Below are positions 1-9,739 of a stretch of DNA of 64,000 bases, in pieces (the stretch's first letter is position 1; each line of letters starts with the position of its first letter). The DNA comes from Apoderus coryli (taxonomy: Eukaryota; Arthropoda; Insecta; Coleoptera; Attelabidae): positions 29,899,715 through 29,963,714 of the forward strand of contig OU452200.1 in the NCBI GenBank assembly GCA_911728435.2. The letters run 5' to 3'. Under the pieces are notes generated by a model, which was not told the origin of the DNA, did not search any database, and was given only the letters and a program-made list of their open reading frames with translations. Position numbers and translations under genes: made by a program.

Positions 1-238
1 TCACTTCCCGGTTTGTAACCTGGTGGCAGAAGATTTGTTGGAATATTCGCTGTTGGTGGATTAACACCAGCTGCTTTGAAGCCAGGTGGTAGAAGATTTG
101 CAGGAATATTTGAACTGAATATGTCAACTTTACTCTCAGTGGTGCTCGGTGCGGAAGTTGTAGAGCGCAATTTGTAGCCCGGTGGAAGGAAAGCGCTTAT
201 ATCTACCGGAACCGCTGATTGAATTAGTGGATCAACTC
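1..238 (-). CDS. LLPPGYK-repeat protein, exon continuing off the left edge
   Basis: Most 3' exon visible of the minus-strand host gene. The acceptor is a tag just right of position 238. The first two bases complete a Gly codon with the last base of the exon at 2769-2954, so phase is kept. It translates to about 79 residues with three copies of the family motif: DISAFLPPGYK, IPANLLPPGFK and IPTNLLPPGYK, separated by Thr/Ser/Pro linkers. There is no stop before the window edge, so the C-terminus lies outside. The motif copies here are the closest to one another in the gene, which suggests recent internal duplication. The motif and phase are seen in the sequence; function is unknown to me. Confidence 0.75.
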
Positions 239-1239
239 CTACGATAACAAAATTATATTAATAGATGCTTCAGATCACTGGTAAAATTTATAACATTAAT
301 TAACTAACTATTCTATAAATTCACTGCTGGTTATTGCACTGTGTATCACCGAACATATAACGGCAGGAGCCTGTTATACGAGGGCTACACTGAAACGTTA
401 AATTTTGTAGACAAGACGAAATTTAAAAGTAATAAAACTATAACGGTGTTTAAAATTACATGGTTTCAATATATTTTTTGTTGTTTGTTTAAGGGATTTT
501 GATAAATGTGGCACTTCAAATAAATAAACAAGATTCTTATAAGTTATTATAGATCAATAGCTTGTAGTAGGTACCTATAGTTCCATAAAGTGTGAGACAA
601 AAGGTGTTGAATTGATTAGTAATTATTATAAGTAATAAGGAATTTTGAGCTTCATAACAAAATAGGTGTGTATTTACAGGGTTTGAAACGATTTTTAAGA
701 GGAAATGATAGAAAACACTTTGTGATTAAAGGAAATTGAAATATTTAATATACATTACATTAACGACTTACAGTTTAGGTTAATTTAATTTAATTTTAAT
801 ACTCATAAAACTTACACTCGTTGGACTAAAATTTTGACAGGTGTTACTTTATGGAACTGAAAACTGAGTTTTTTAAATATTTTGGCAATTGAGCTTGAGC
901 TAATTTACTCTATATATTTTTCGGTATTTTTGTAAAATACTTTATTTAAATAATAAATCAAAATCTTACAATAAACACCAAACGTTTTTATTTCTATAAC
1001 AATGTGTGTTTGGCAAAGGCTGTCTAACTGTTTTGATTAATTAAGTACCTACACAAAACACAGCAGCAAAATGGAGCAGTATATGTAGACACGCATCTAA
1101 TTTATGGACAACAGACGGTAATTGTGTGAAAGCAATTAAACCGACCCACGCGACGTTTACCCCACCCAAGAATTTTTCATAGGGGTTGATTGTAGCTTAC
1201 GAGAAACAGGTAAAAAGACAAGTTGAAAAAGAAGCTAAT
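239..1239. other. Intron sequence, no gene seen
   Basis: AT-rich intron between two exons of the LLPPGYK gene. I see no coherent reading frame, tRNA or transposase. A short GC-rich patch near 1141-1165 contains ACGCGACG, which recurs at about 8195, 28700 and in the palindrome at 61113-61275. Confidence 0.5.
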
Positions 1240-1560
1240 TTCTCATTTTAGGCAGTTTTTTGAGGCATCGTTGTGGAAAGCGCCCCCCAGACGAGTGAGG
1301 AACCCTCAGTTAGAGGAAGAAACTCTTGATAAGATTACTGAAAATTCCTCTAATAATGTAAGGAAGTTCAAGTTAATGTGACAATTTGGGTTGTTCATGT
1401 AAAAGTTAGTTACGCTAATAAACAATGACATACGCAAGGTTTTGTTCGCGGACGAGGCGAGCTCTACTCGAGATCGTGTAATAAATTCCCATAATTTGCA
1501 TATCTGGCATGAAGAAAACCCCTATGCAATGGTACAGACAAATTATACACAAAGATTTAT
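1240..1560 (+). pseudogene. DD41D-type (DUF4817) transposase relic
   Basis: The stretch 1442-1560 reads FADEASSTRDRVINSHNLHI and then HEENPYAMVQTN. This matches the block around the first catalytic Asp of the DUF4817/DDE_3 Tc1/mariner transposases, whose usual form is FTDEATFTRDG followed by HVWADENPHA. Upstream, about 1255-1440, a broken frame with at least two stops seems to continue the same protein. The relic ends abruptly where the ribozyme-bearing repeat begins. No inverted terminal repeat was found. Non-functional. Confidence 0.6.
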
Positions 1561-1775
1561 TTTATTTACGAATTGCTTGTTACATAAAGTAACAAGCCTT
1601 TTAGTTATGTTGGAAATTTGTTTCACACTACCATGCTTTCACCAGACGGGACGTTTCGTTGATCCATAACTCATCAGTGGTGATCGGCAAGCAGTGTGAC
1701 CCAAATTTCCAACATTTACGAAGAGCTTATACTAGCACGAGAGATGACTGACAAAGAGATGTTTTTGGCGACATC
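1561..1775 (-). repeat. Hammerhead-ribozyme repeat, copy B
   Basis: Member of the ribozyme-bearing repeat family, read on the minus strand. From its 5' side it has a GATGTCGCCAAAAACAT head end near 1760-1775, an ACTAGCACGAGAGATG-type spacer (plus-strand sense, about 1731-1747), the ribozyme at 1612-1710, and a 3' hairpin CTTGTTAC / GTAACAAG near 1574-1597. It shares nearly all of the ribozyme, spacer and 3' hairpin with the copy at 42915-43149. It sits between a transposase relic and a non-LTR relic. Confidence 0.75.
1612..1710 (-). ncRNA. Hammerhead self-cleaving ribozyme (type I), copy B
   Basis: Read on the minus strand. Core CTGATGA is at 1677-1671, followed by stem II (GTT/AAC plus one A-C mismatch, loop TGGAT) and then GAAA. 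Stem III is ACG/CGT with loop TCC, and the cleavage triplet GTC precedes TGGT. Stem I pairs ACCA with TGGT next to the core. After an asymmetric internal loop it continues with TCACACT/AGTGTGA and GGAAATTTG/CAAATTTCC (the outermost bases at 1612 and 1710). All invariant core bases of hammerheads are present. The stem I internal loop and loop II could make the tertiary contact that known fast hammerheads use; that last point is inference. Confidence 0.85.
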
Positions 1776-1789
1776 AATCAATTCAGAAT

Positions 1790-2060
1790 ATTTGCCAAGA
1801 GTCGAACAGAGCACTGGGGTTCGTGGTAAGATCAACAAGGGAATTTCATAATAGAGATTTCGTATATACATAGAATTACCAAACATATATCGATAAACTT
1901 GAGCAGGTTCAGCGTAAGTTTTTAAAGTACATTTCGTACAAGACCATAACGAAGTCTTAAACCGTTTTGGTTTGCAGTCGTTGCGGTGTCGAAGAGTGTG
2001 TGCTTCTTAAATATTTGTAAGAACACCGTTTTTGATAAATAATGTCGTCTATTATTATTA
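1790..2060 (+). pseudogene. Non-LTR retrotransposon relic, C-terminal part of reverse transcriptase ORF
   Basis: In shifting frames this reads SNRALGFVVRSTREFHNRDF, then KLEQVQRKFLKYISYK, then LNRFGLQSLRCRRVCA. These are the familiar post-catalytic blocks of insect jockey/CR1-like reverse transcriptase ORFs (LGF..R..REF, LE.VQ.KFL, L..L..RR). Stops and frame changes interrupt it. It lies between the two oppositely oriented ribozyme repeats at 1561-1775 and 2150-2420. Confidence 0.55.
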
Positions 2061-2149
2061 TTATATTATTATTTTATTTTAAATTGATCAACTCCATGCT
2101 GAAATGCCCTCGCCTCTTACAGTCAAGCTCAATGTACCACTGGCACATA

Positions 2150-2420
2150 CAAGGAACTCACTGAACTCACACGCAGTGGATATAGTGAATTGTTGTTCAC
2201 TCGGCATATTACCAACAGAAACTAGATGTCGCCAAACACATACTTTTACATCTCTGTACTGTGTGGGGTATATACCACAGTATTTAGAGAGTTTGGCTGT
2301 CAACTACCGACCGATCACCACTGATGAGTCGTGGATCGAGGAAACGGTCGTCTGGTTAAAGTATCGTAGTTGGCAGACAAACTCGTGAAATCAAGTCTTG
2401 TTTCGTTAAACGAGCCCATT
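2150..2420 (+). repeat. Hammerhead-ribozyme repeat, copy D (divergent, with head module)
   Basis: Most complete plus-strand copy. The head module at about 2170-2250 contains CAGTGGATATAGTGAATTG and ACTAGATGTCGCC. The ribozyme is at 2291-2382. A 3' hairpin at about 2396-2414 pairs CTTGTTT with AAACGAG. Compared with copies A and B, the outer stem I and the 3' hairpin differ in sequence but keep pairing. The head module also occurs, without a ribozyme, at about 16430-16535 on the minus strand. Confidence 0.7.
2291..2382 (+). ncRNA. Hammerhead self-cleaving ribozyme (type I), copy D
   Basis: CTGATGA is at 2321-2327 and GAAA at 2341-2344; predicted cleavage is after C2352 in GTC. Stem II reads TCG/CGA with the closing pair changed to G-G. 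Stem III is ACG/CGT with a 2-nt loop, or AC/GT with a 4-nt loop. Inner stem I is ACCA/TGGT. The outer stem I pairs 2291-2307 (GTTTGGCTGTCAACTAC) with 2366-2382 (GTAGTTGGCAGACAAAC), with two mismatches in 17. That sequence differs from copies A and B, so pairing was kept while sequence changed. The G-G pair in stem II may weaken activity. Confidence 0.75.
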
Positions 2421-2768
2421 TGAAATAAATTATAGTTTAATTTAAAAATAAGTTTTGTTGTATTTTGTTTAAATTGTTCAAGATATGTATATGTATTCCA
2501 TATATATTTTGTGTGTTTTCATTTGTGAAATAACACCATTCGAGCTTTAAAAAAATTCCAAATAATTTTTCACTCATGCGTGTTTTCTTTGCAAATTATA
2601 TGAAACACACAATCGTAAAAAGTTATCGATAATTTTAAAGCTACTGTCGTATTATCCCCAGTAGAAATGGAAGTACATCCAATATAGTGTATTCTGCTGT
2701 AGATTCGTTGATATTTCCATTTGATTATTATAAGAAAAGATTAGAAATATCTTGTTTCCGGTTCATAC
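2421..2768. other. Intron sequence, nothing recognised
   Basis: AT-rich segment between ribozyme repeat D and the exon ending at 2769. No coding block or repeat with a partner in the window was seen. The exon's donor gtatga (minus strand) lies at 2768-2763. Confidence 0.5.
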
Positions 2769-2954
2769 CTTTAGTTTTTTCCGATGCCTTCTTGTAGCCT
2801 GGTGGAAGTAATGCACTGATATCTTCAACTGGTTTAGCAATAGCTGATATATTAACAGCTTTAGGTTCACTAGGAAGTTTGTATCCTGGGGGTAATAAAG
2901 AACTTGGCACTTGTTCAATTGGTTTGAGTTTACTGGCTATGTTGTTACTGTCAT
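2769..2954 (-). CDS. LLPPGYK-repeat protein, internal exon
   Basis: Minus-strand exon of 186 bp with acceptor tttacag right of 2954 and donor G|gtatga left of 2769. Phase is 1 in and 1 out, as for its neighbours. It encodes about 61 residues with two motif copies, VPSSLLPPGYKL and EDISALLPPGYKK, spaced by about 30 residues rich in Lys, Pro, Ala and Ile. The shared phase of this exon, the one at 3017-3244 and the one ending at 238 fits multiplication by exon duplication; that is inference. Confidence 0.8.
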
Positions 2955-3016
2955 CTGTAAATCAATTTTATTTATAATTTTAAATTACCTACTAATCTTT
3001 ATCATTTGCATTTAAC

Positions 3017-3244
3017 CTTTTGGTTTTGAGGTAGTTGTTTTTGGTAATTTATATCCTGGTGGTAAAAATTTGGAAATATTATCTTCTTTTATTTTCGGTT
3101 CTTTAGTCTCAGAATTTTTAATTTTGGTTTTGGCTAAAATTTCCTCTAAAAGCTTAGAATTATTTGGTGTTTCTGCTTTTTCCGTAGTATATCCTGACGG
3201 AAGGAAGGCACTAATATCGTCTTTAATAATTACTGTCGGTTTAC
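3017..3244 (-). CDS. LLPPGYK-repeat protein, internal exon
   Basis: Minus-strand exon of 228 bp, acceptor tttgcag right of 3244. The donor left of 3017 is weak (G|gttaaa), but phase is correct on both sides. It carries two degenerate motif copies, DDISAFLPSGYT and DNISKFLPPGYKL, about 50 residues apart, with a Lys/Glu/Asn-rich linker. The intron to the next exon is only 62 bp, typical of short insect introns. Confidence 0.78.
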
Positions 3245-4102
3245 CTGCAAAAAATAATAATCATAAATAGGTATTGTGAATTATTAATTAGTAGGTATCG
3301 AAGAACTTATTATATTAGATAACATTAACTTGAAATTGAAGGCTGCCATACCGAAATTTACAACACGGTTAAATTCCCAATAAATGAGCAGCTGTTTCAG
3401 CAACAAAATGTCTTTTTGATTTTGCCTTCAATGCCATGAAAAATGTAATTTTCAACGCCAGTTTTAAAACTGAATATTTCATTTACTAAACTGGGTGCAG
3501 ATATCTGGTTACTTTATCCGTTGTATTTTTAAAAAGATCCGACTTTGAGTTTTGATTCCATCTACTCGTTTATTTATTACGAGTCATACATATTATAGAC
3601 TTCGACCCTGTCAAAAACAGCATTGTCGACAGGAAACTGATTTATGATGCCGGTAAACTTGGGATTCTCCCAAAAAGTTGTCTTGCGGTTTACAAGTTTC
3701 AAAGACCTGCATGATAAACTTTTATCACATGCAACACGAAGCTCAAAGGTTAATTAATACAAAACAAAAAGAACTTTTGCACGAACGAAGATAAGAGACC
3801 TTTGCAGGAATATTTTTAAATGGGCTTGGCCTCAAAATTTGATTTTACTATTTAGTTGTGTTTGGGCTGGGGCTGTCCTGAGTGATTTCGCAGTGAAGCG
3901 TTTTCTGCTCATTCGTAAACAATTTCGTACTGAATTTGCTAGGACTCACTATTTACGTTGTATATACAGGGTGTTTCAGAAAGACATGGCCAAATTGCTA
4001 GAGGTGATAGAACTGCTTAAAATAAGGAAGGCTTCTTCGGCAAAAATTTATATAACAAGCTATAAGTGTTGTAGTGAAAAAAAAACCAAAATTAATTCTT
4101 AC
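3245..4102. other. Intron sequence with one solo inverted-repeat end
   Basis: Mostly AT-rich intron. TATACAGGGTGTTTC near 3965-3979 is the typical outer end of DD41D-type inverted-repeat elements; no matching right end was found. Around 3600-3680 a short frame reads DFDPVKNSIVDRKLIYDAG, coherent but not recognised. Confidence 0.4.
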
Positions 4103-4471
4103 TATGTTTAAATTCACCAGATGTTTGGGAATGAGGTTGGTCATCTTGAAGAAACTCCAATTCACTCAACGACTTGTCGTTTGTACTGCCAGGTTTCTTA
4201 CTGCTTTGATATTTAGGTTTAAATCCAGGTGGAAGCAATGCTGATAAGTCATCTTGTTTTATATTTTCGAAAACTCGTTTTGGTTTCTTTGTAGATGTTG
4301 GTCTGTTCGCAGGTGAAAATTTTCGAATGTGTACTAGAGGATAAGGTGCTTTTGTTGTAGTTGTTGTACTAGTGGTTGATGACGAGATTTCCTCTACAGT
4401 TGTCATATCAGCTTTTTCAGGAATTGTCTCCTCAATAACTGTAATGTTATTGTCTTCGTGTTTGAATCCAC
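4103..4471 (-). CDS. LLPPGYK-repeat protein, internal exon with first motif copy
   Basis: Minus-strand exon with acceptor tttgtttag right of 4471. Two donors fit the phase: gtaaga at 4102 (better consensus) or gtgaat at 4117, which would shorten the exon to 4118. It encodes roughly 120 residues: GGFKHEDNNITVIEE, a Thr/Ser run (SSSTTSTTTTTK), a basic stretch, then the first motif copy DDLSALLPPGFKPK and a Ser/Gln-rich tail. The sequon NIT may be glycosylated if the protein is secreted. The intron upstream of this exon is 9.2 kb and packed with transposon remains. Confidence 0.78.
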
Positions 4472-5585
4472 CTAAACAAATACAGATAACCGTTTACGTC
4501 GGTGGTATTTTGAAATTATTATACAACTGGAAGGCTTGTTTATTTATAGACATACAAAGATTTGACACCGAAACAACAACAATGTTACTGATAACAGGTC
4601 ATGATCATCAGATAATGGCTTAAGAATATTAAATTCAATTTATTCAGCAACTCGGTTGATAAATATAACTGACTAAAACTAATATTAAGAATCTAATAAA
4701 TGGGCTAAAGTAAAAATATGGTATTGAAAAATGCCATTCGTGTAAATAGTAAAGCATAAATTATTTATAAGATCAGAAGGCAGAAGTTAACCCGCAATAA
4801 AATAAGAAATGTTAAATTTCCTTGGCTATATTCCTGTATAAAATCAATGGTATATATTTTCTAAAAGAACACTCCCTTAGTACTCTTTAGAATAAAATGA
4901 TGCGAGCAAGTGGCTTAAAGATACCAAACTCATATATTTTTATGGGTCTCGATATCTGTTTATCGTCAACAAAATGGGAAAGCACAGGCTATTTTCCTTG
5001 CCTCTAGAGCGGTATATTGGGATAGAATGGATCTTTTATAATGATGTACTTACATATAATGGGTTTATAGAAATAAATAGGGAATTTCGAAAGGAATCCT
5101 TACAATAACTACAAAATGAAATATAGTTCCAGTTTTATGGGTTTTTAGATTCATATTAATTATTTGATAAAAAGTAGGAGTAATTTGTGGAATAGCAGAC
5201 AAAATTACCTAAACAAACAGAACAATCCAAAACTCAATGTCAACTCCACAAATACTTATTTAACAACCTTTTAATAAAGAGTCTTTTTGGAACTAAGTAG
5301 TTTTGGTCTAAGCTATTATCAGCTTAAAATAAAAGGCAAAAACAAGAGTGTCCAAAGGCTTTTTTATGTATTATTTTGTGGATACTTGATTTTTTTTTAA
5401 GTATGTAGAACATCTGATGTATGGTCTTGCAATGCTTTAGAAGCTAGAACATTATACCATGAAATATTTACTAATCGTTCTATTCTATTCCAAATCAGAG
5501 GACATTTCAACGGGTTGACCAACGTCTAAGGGTGAATTGATTCCAGTTAATAAATTGAATTAAAAGGATTTCATGTCCGTAAATA
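4472..5585. other. Intron sequence, nothing recognised
   Basis: AT-rich stretch with no convincing reading frame, structural RNA or paired repeat, ending at the foldback element that starts near 5586. Confidence 0.5.
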
Positions 5586-6365
5586 TAATAAATGAAAAAT
5601 ACTTTAATGGCGCATAGCGGACTAAAATGCTGGTTTTACCTACACAAGGAATTTTGTTTAATTTAGCAGGGCCGCAGTCTAATTCAATAGAACCAGACCG
5701 AGGCATGGGTCGACAGATACTGACGAATTCGTTTCGCTCTTGTTATGAGCTCGTCAGAGTACCATAGTCGTTGCCCATCTACAAATATCAGCCTGCATTT
5801 AAGCACAAAAGGATACACAACAGTAGATACATGTAAACCCGTATCATCTACATGTACATAGTAATGCATATCCCAGACCATGCAGAGGCCGAACAAACTC
5901 AATGTATAGGTAAAACCAGTCGTATAAATAGAAATAAAAATAGCATGAACACAAAACGCTAGCAGGAGACCATTTTATCCTTCTTCCAGCATCTCCCAAA
6001 TATTTGGGTTTCAGCAATGCTCGGACGGTGGTCTCCAAGCGTTCTGTCGTCGATGTTTTGGCCTCTATATGGTATGGGATATGCATTACTATGTACATGT
6101 AGATGATACGGGTTTACATGTGTCTACTGTTGTGTATCCTATTGTGCTTAAATGCAGGCTGATATTTGTAGATGGGCAACGACTATGGTACTCTGACGAG
6201 CTCATAACAAGAGCGAAACAAATTCGTCAGTATCTGCCGACCCATGTCTCGGTCTGGTTCTATTGAATTCGACTGGGGCCCTGCTAAATTAAACAAAATT
6301 CCTTGTGTAGGTAAAACCAGCATTTTAGTCCGCTTTGCCATTAAATTATTTTTCATTTGTTAATA
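5586..6365. repeat. Foldback element with ~290-bp inverted arms
   Basis: The left arm (about 5586-5890) is repeated inverted at about 6060-6365 with only scattered mismatches; the spacer is about 170 bp. Outer ends pair AATGAAAAATA with its complement. Subterminal landmarks are GCGGACTAAAATGCTGG and ACCTACACAAGGAATTTTG. A shorter relative with the same arms lies at 49149-49410. There is no transposase inside; reading frames across the arms are mirror images of each other and not genes. Probably a non-autonomous foldback DNA transposon. Confidence 0.8.
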
Positions 6366-6384
6366 AGTTGTCATCATAAGATGG

Positions 6385-7215
6385 CTACACAGACCGATCC
6401 TCGAGCCGTAAAACTTTGTCACAAAAATCACACACCCAATCACCACTATTCACCGGCTGTTGTAGGTGCGCTGCCCCGTCGATGTGTTCACTCTCCTTTC
6501 GATGCTGTCTCTTTGCATCCTCATGTCGTGAACGCTGCTCTTCAAAAACTGGATGACCCTCATAAATGGTACGCCTAAATCTCGGTCGGTCGTTCGCGAT
6601 CTGCTCCCAGTTGCTCTTCACAACATCTAAGCCACACTTCTCCATGTTGATCTTAAGCACATCCTTGTACCTCTTTTGCTGCCCTCTCTGATTTCGTGAG
6701 CCGCCTTTACGCTGTGAATAAAGGATTCTCTTTGGGAGGCGTTCCGTTGACATGCGGATTACGTGGCTAGTCCATTGCAGCTTGTGCCTCACAATCATCG
6801 TCTCAATGCTAGTTGATTCAGCTTCCTCCAGAACGCTGATGTTTGTTCGTCGGTCCTGCCAAGAATTCTTCTAAGACATCGTGGATGGTACCTCTCTAAG
6901 GTTTTTAAATGCCTCCGATAAGTGGTCCAAGACTCACAGCTATACGTAAGAGTAGGAACTACAATAACATTATACACTAGCATTTTTGTTTGAACGTCGA
7001 TGTTATGATTATCGAAGACTCTCGTCCTCAGTCGGCCAAAAGATTCGCGAGAATGCTGCCGAGGTAAGAGAAACTCTCGATGTTCTGAAGTCTCTCTCCG
7101 TTAACTCGAATATGTGGTGGGACAGCCAAACTGTTTGGTGCAGGCTGGTAGAGAATCGTTATTATCGTGAAGGAGTCGAAGTATCCGGATGAATTTCTGG
7201 GGAGATCCGTTGAGC
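6385..7215 (-). pseudogene. Non-LTR retrotransposon relic, 3' end of reverse transcriptase ORF
   Basis: Read right to left in at least three frames. 7215-7020 contains VNGERLQNIESFSYLGSI, the block after the RT palm. 6983-6795 contains TLTYSCESWTTYRRHLKTLE and HPRCLRRILG. 6800-6500 contains LQWTSHVIRMSTERLPKRIL, GQQKRYKDVLK and ENDRPRFRR-like text. This order (SYLGS, Y.CE.W, R.L..I, W.GHV.RM...P) is the C-terminal third of ORF2 in widespread insect LINEs. The YADD catalytic part is missing and several frameshifts separate the blocks, so it is dead. Confidence 0.75.
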
Positions 7216-7284
7216 TGCCAATAAGTACTATCATCATAATATTACGAAAGTTTGAAAAAAAAGTCATGATGTTGGTCTGGAACG

Positions 7285-7790
7285 GACAGTAGGTACCTTG
7301 CAATTAGCGGAAAGTATTCTGAATCCTGTAGGTGGTACACTTTCAACGAGCACACTCGCAAATTATCAACACATTTTAATACGCTGAAAACAATAGTACA
7401 TAAACTTATTGGAGAACAGCTGTTATATCCATTTTATTTGCAAAAATTGGTTGAAGTCCTGAATATTATCCCCGGAGAATGCAGTTTGCAAACTGGTTAT
7501 TGGGTCAACAGCAAAATAATCTACCTACACTTCATTTGCACAATTATTTTTACGGATGAAGCAGGGTTTACCAAAAATGGCATCATAAATTTACATAACA
7601 CATGCATGGGCTGATGAAAATCCTCATGCTACTATGGTTTCGCGTAATCAACATCAGTTCCAATCAATCAATATCTGGACAGGAGTCATTGGTATTTTTG
7701 GGCCATTGGTATTGATGGTACGAATGGACAACTTTATTTTGACATCCTCCAATAATAGATCCATGAACAGGCAAACTTAATCACTCGTAG
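7285..7790 (+). pseudogene. DD41D-type (DUF4817) transposase relic
   Basis: Around 7550-7740 broken frames give FTDEAGFTKNG, then AWADENPHATMVSRNQHQF, then SINIWTGVIG. These are the block around the first catalytic Asp and the following W.G block of the DUF4817/DDE_3 transposase family. Upstream text (7290-7550) is probably the HTH region but too decayed to align by eye. No inverted repeats were identified. Confidence 0.6.
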
Positions 7791-8342
7791 ATATTAAATA
7801 AGAAATGTTGAGTTATTTTTTATGAATAAATTTACAAATTCGATCGAACAGGCAGTGGAAAGTATTCGGGTGGTATAATTAAGGGAAAAGTTTCTAAAAC
7901 TCAAATAATCATCAACATAAAAATATGAAAACTTTCCGTATCACCCCTTTTAAAATTTATTAGATCAGAGGATACAATAAGTACTTTCCCCAAGGAAGCT
8001 TCGTTAAGGAATTTTAATTATCCTTAATTATATACCTATTACTGTCGTCTTGAAAGTTTCTACGGAAACAATGCTTATAACAAGTCAAACTTTGAAACAA
8101 ATCCCCAAGTTTCGGGGTGAAATTTGTCAGTGAAATGTTTGAAGTATTTTCGAGTGTATGTAGAATGATTTTATAGCTTAAGCAGAAAAGCAACGACGCG
8201 ACGTGTGTGTATTTATGAGATTTCCCATGACAACGACTATTGGAAGTTTAATTAGATACTACATAATGAAGCTCTATTGTCTAACACCGCCTTCTAAAAG
8301 CAACCCAAATATGGAAAGATGAATTTTACATGTAATAATATA

Positions 8343-9146
8343 CAGGGTGTTTCTTAAAGAAAGGGAAATACTGAAAGTGTAGATTCATTTTAATGGCTTG
8401 GCTGCTTCATAAAGATATTTAAAGCAATATCGACCCAACAAACAAAACTAAACAAAATTTTTAGAACAACTGCTTGTGGCTCCGCAAAAGGAAGTTATCG
8501 TACGGGTTTCAAACCGTAGAGGATTAAGTACCCGCCACTCTCAGCTGGTGAATATTGCACAAAGACTCAACCCTATCGTTACATTCCTGTAGAAAATTTA
8601 CTATCGCAAAATTCTTGAAATCACAACATCCACATTTACCGATGAGGCAATATTTACAAGGCGGGATTAGTTTAATTATAAAAAGAACCACTTATGGGAC
8701 TCATAAAATCCCTTTGCTCTGAAGGAGCGAAGATTAATGAATAACTAATGTTTGGTGTGAGTACTTTCGGATTTTTTGGTTGGTCCGTTTAGACTACCTC
8801 CATATTTAATGTTTTTGGAACAAAACCTTAATGCACTGCTTGAATTTGTACTAATAGATCTGAGACTATCAATGTGGTTTATCTAAAATGGGGCTCCTCC
8901 TCATTTTCAATTATGTGTTGTATTTTAAAATGTTGTAAATTTCTTTAACGTTCTAGATTGTTAACATTGTGTTTCCCTGTCCTCTCAATAGATAATGAAC
9001 ATATTTAATTTGTTCTTTTGATTTTTGTGTCTGAATAGGCATTATAATAATAATTCAATTACCATTTTTTGATGAAATTAGCTTCTAAACTGCTAATTCA
9101 GAAACCGGGTTTCTGCCAGAAATAAAGACAAGAAATCTACAGCCTG
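8343..9146 (+). mobile_element. Decayed DD41D-type transposon with TA duplication
   Basis: The outer ends CAGGGTGTTTC (8343) and its degenerate inverse AGCCTG (ending 9146) are each flanked by TA. Inside, 8630-8930 read in shifted frames as FTDEAIFTRR, NHLWDS.NPFALKE and NGAPPHF: first-Asp block, second block and the second-Asp (QDGAPPHF) block with Asp altered to Asn. Several stops occur. The region after the second Asp is deleted. About 804 bp remain, against about 2.1 kb for the intact relative at 54779-56863. Confidence 0.6.
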
Positions 9147-9527
9147 TATATTTTGAGAAGTGTCATAGTACACTAAACATTAAATACTTTAAATGTAGTG
9201 GTAAACCAAATTTGAGTTACTTTGTATGAGGTTCTTATTACTATCAACTATTATTATTATCTCAAGAAATAATTGCAGCATCGAATTGTTTTCTTTAGAA
9301 AAATTAATTAATATTACCAACTCCAAAAACAACAAAAAATGAAGGAATTCCAAGTTCTTTGCTCTAACTAGTGCAACAATAACTTGTATCAAATTTGCGA
9401 ATTTAGGGTAGTTCTTACGTCAATAAATCTAAAAATTATTTATTGAACAATAGAAAAAGATTGAGCTACATGAAGTTCTATTGTGGATGCTACTTTTTTA
9501 TTTACAACGCATATATAGAGTGCTTTT

Positions 9528-9735
9528 TTTTAGCAAAAACTGCTCGATTTGCTATTGAAAGGAAACTTTAAAACCACTGTTGGTTGAATTTTGTGTAGCA
9601 TCCCTTCACGACAGTCACCGATATTTTATAATATTTAAATGTCACCCCCGCCTTGTGACACATCATCACAACCAACAATGGTTTTAAAGTTCCTCCTCAA
9701 AACAAAATCGAGGTGTTTTTGCCAAAAATCGTGTC
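9528..9735. repeat. Short inverted-repeat element (MITE-like)
   Basis: Left text near 9530-9600 (ACTTTAAAACCACTGTTGGTT) recurs inverted near 9665-9735 (AACCAACAATGGTTTTAAAGT), with CTCGATTT outside on both arms. Overall about 210 bp with arms of about 70 bp. No coding content; parent transposon not identified. Confidence 0.6.
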
Positions 9736-9739
9736 TACT

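Noticed and set aside
2053..2085. Short ATT-rich tandem run considered as a microsatellite of interest
   Set aside because: Simple low-complexity sequence common in AT-rich insect DNA; also TATATA near 27880 and TCATCATCAT near 14080.
5684..6266. Mirror-image open frames in the foldback arms (MVWDMHYYVHVDD type)
   Set aside because: The same translation appears on both arms in opposite strands, so it is a product of the inverted repeat.
7610..7640. CTGATGA core-like string considered as another hammerhead
   Set aside because: It is transposase coding text (ADENPHA) with no GAAA after a stem and no stem I. The CTGATGA or TCATCAG strings near 19200, 20701, 25947 and 51168 were dropped for the same lack of stems.
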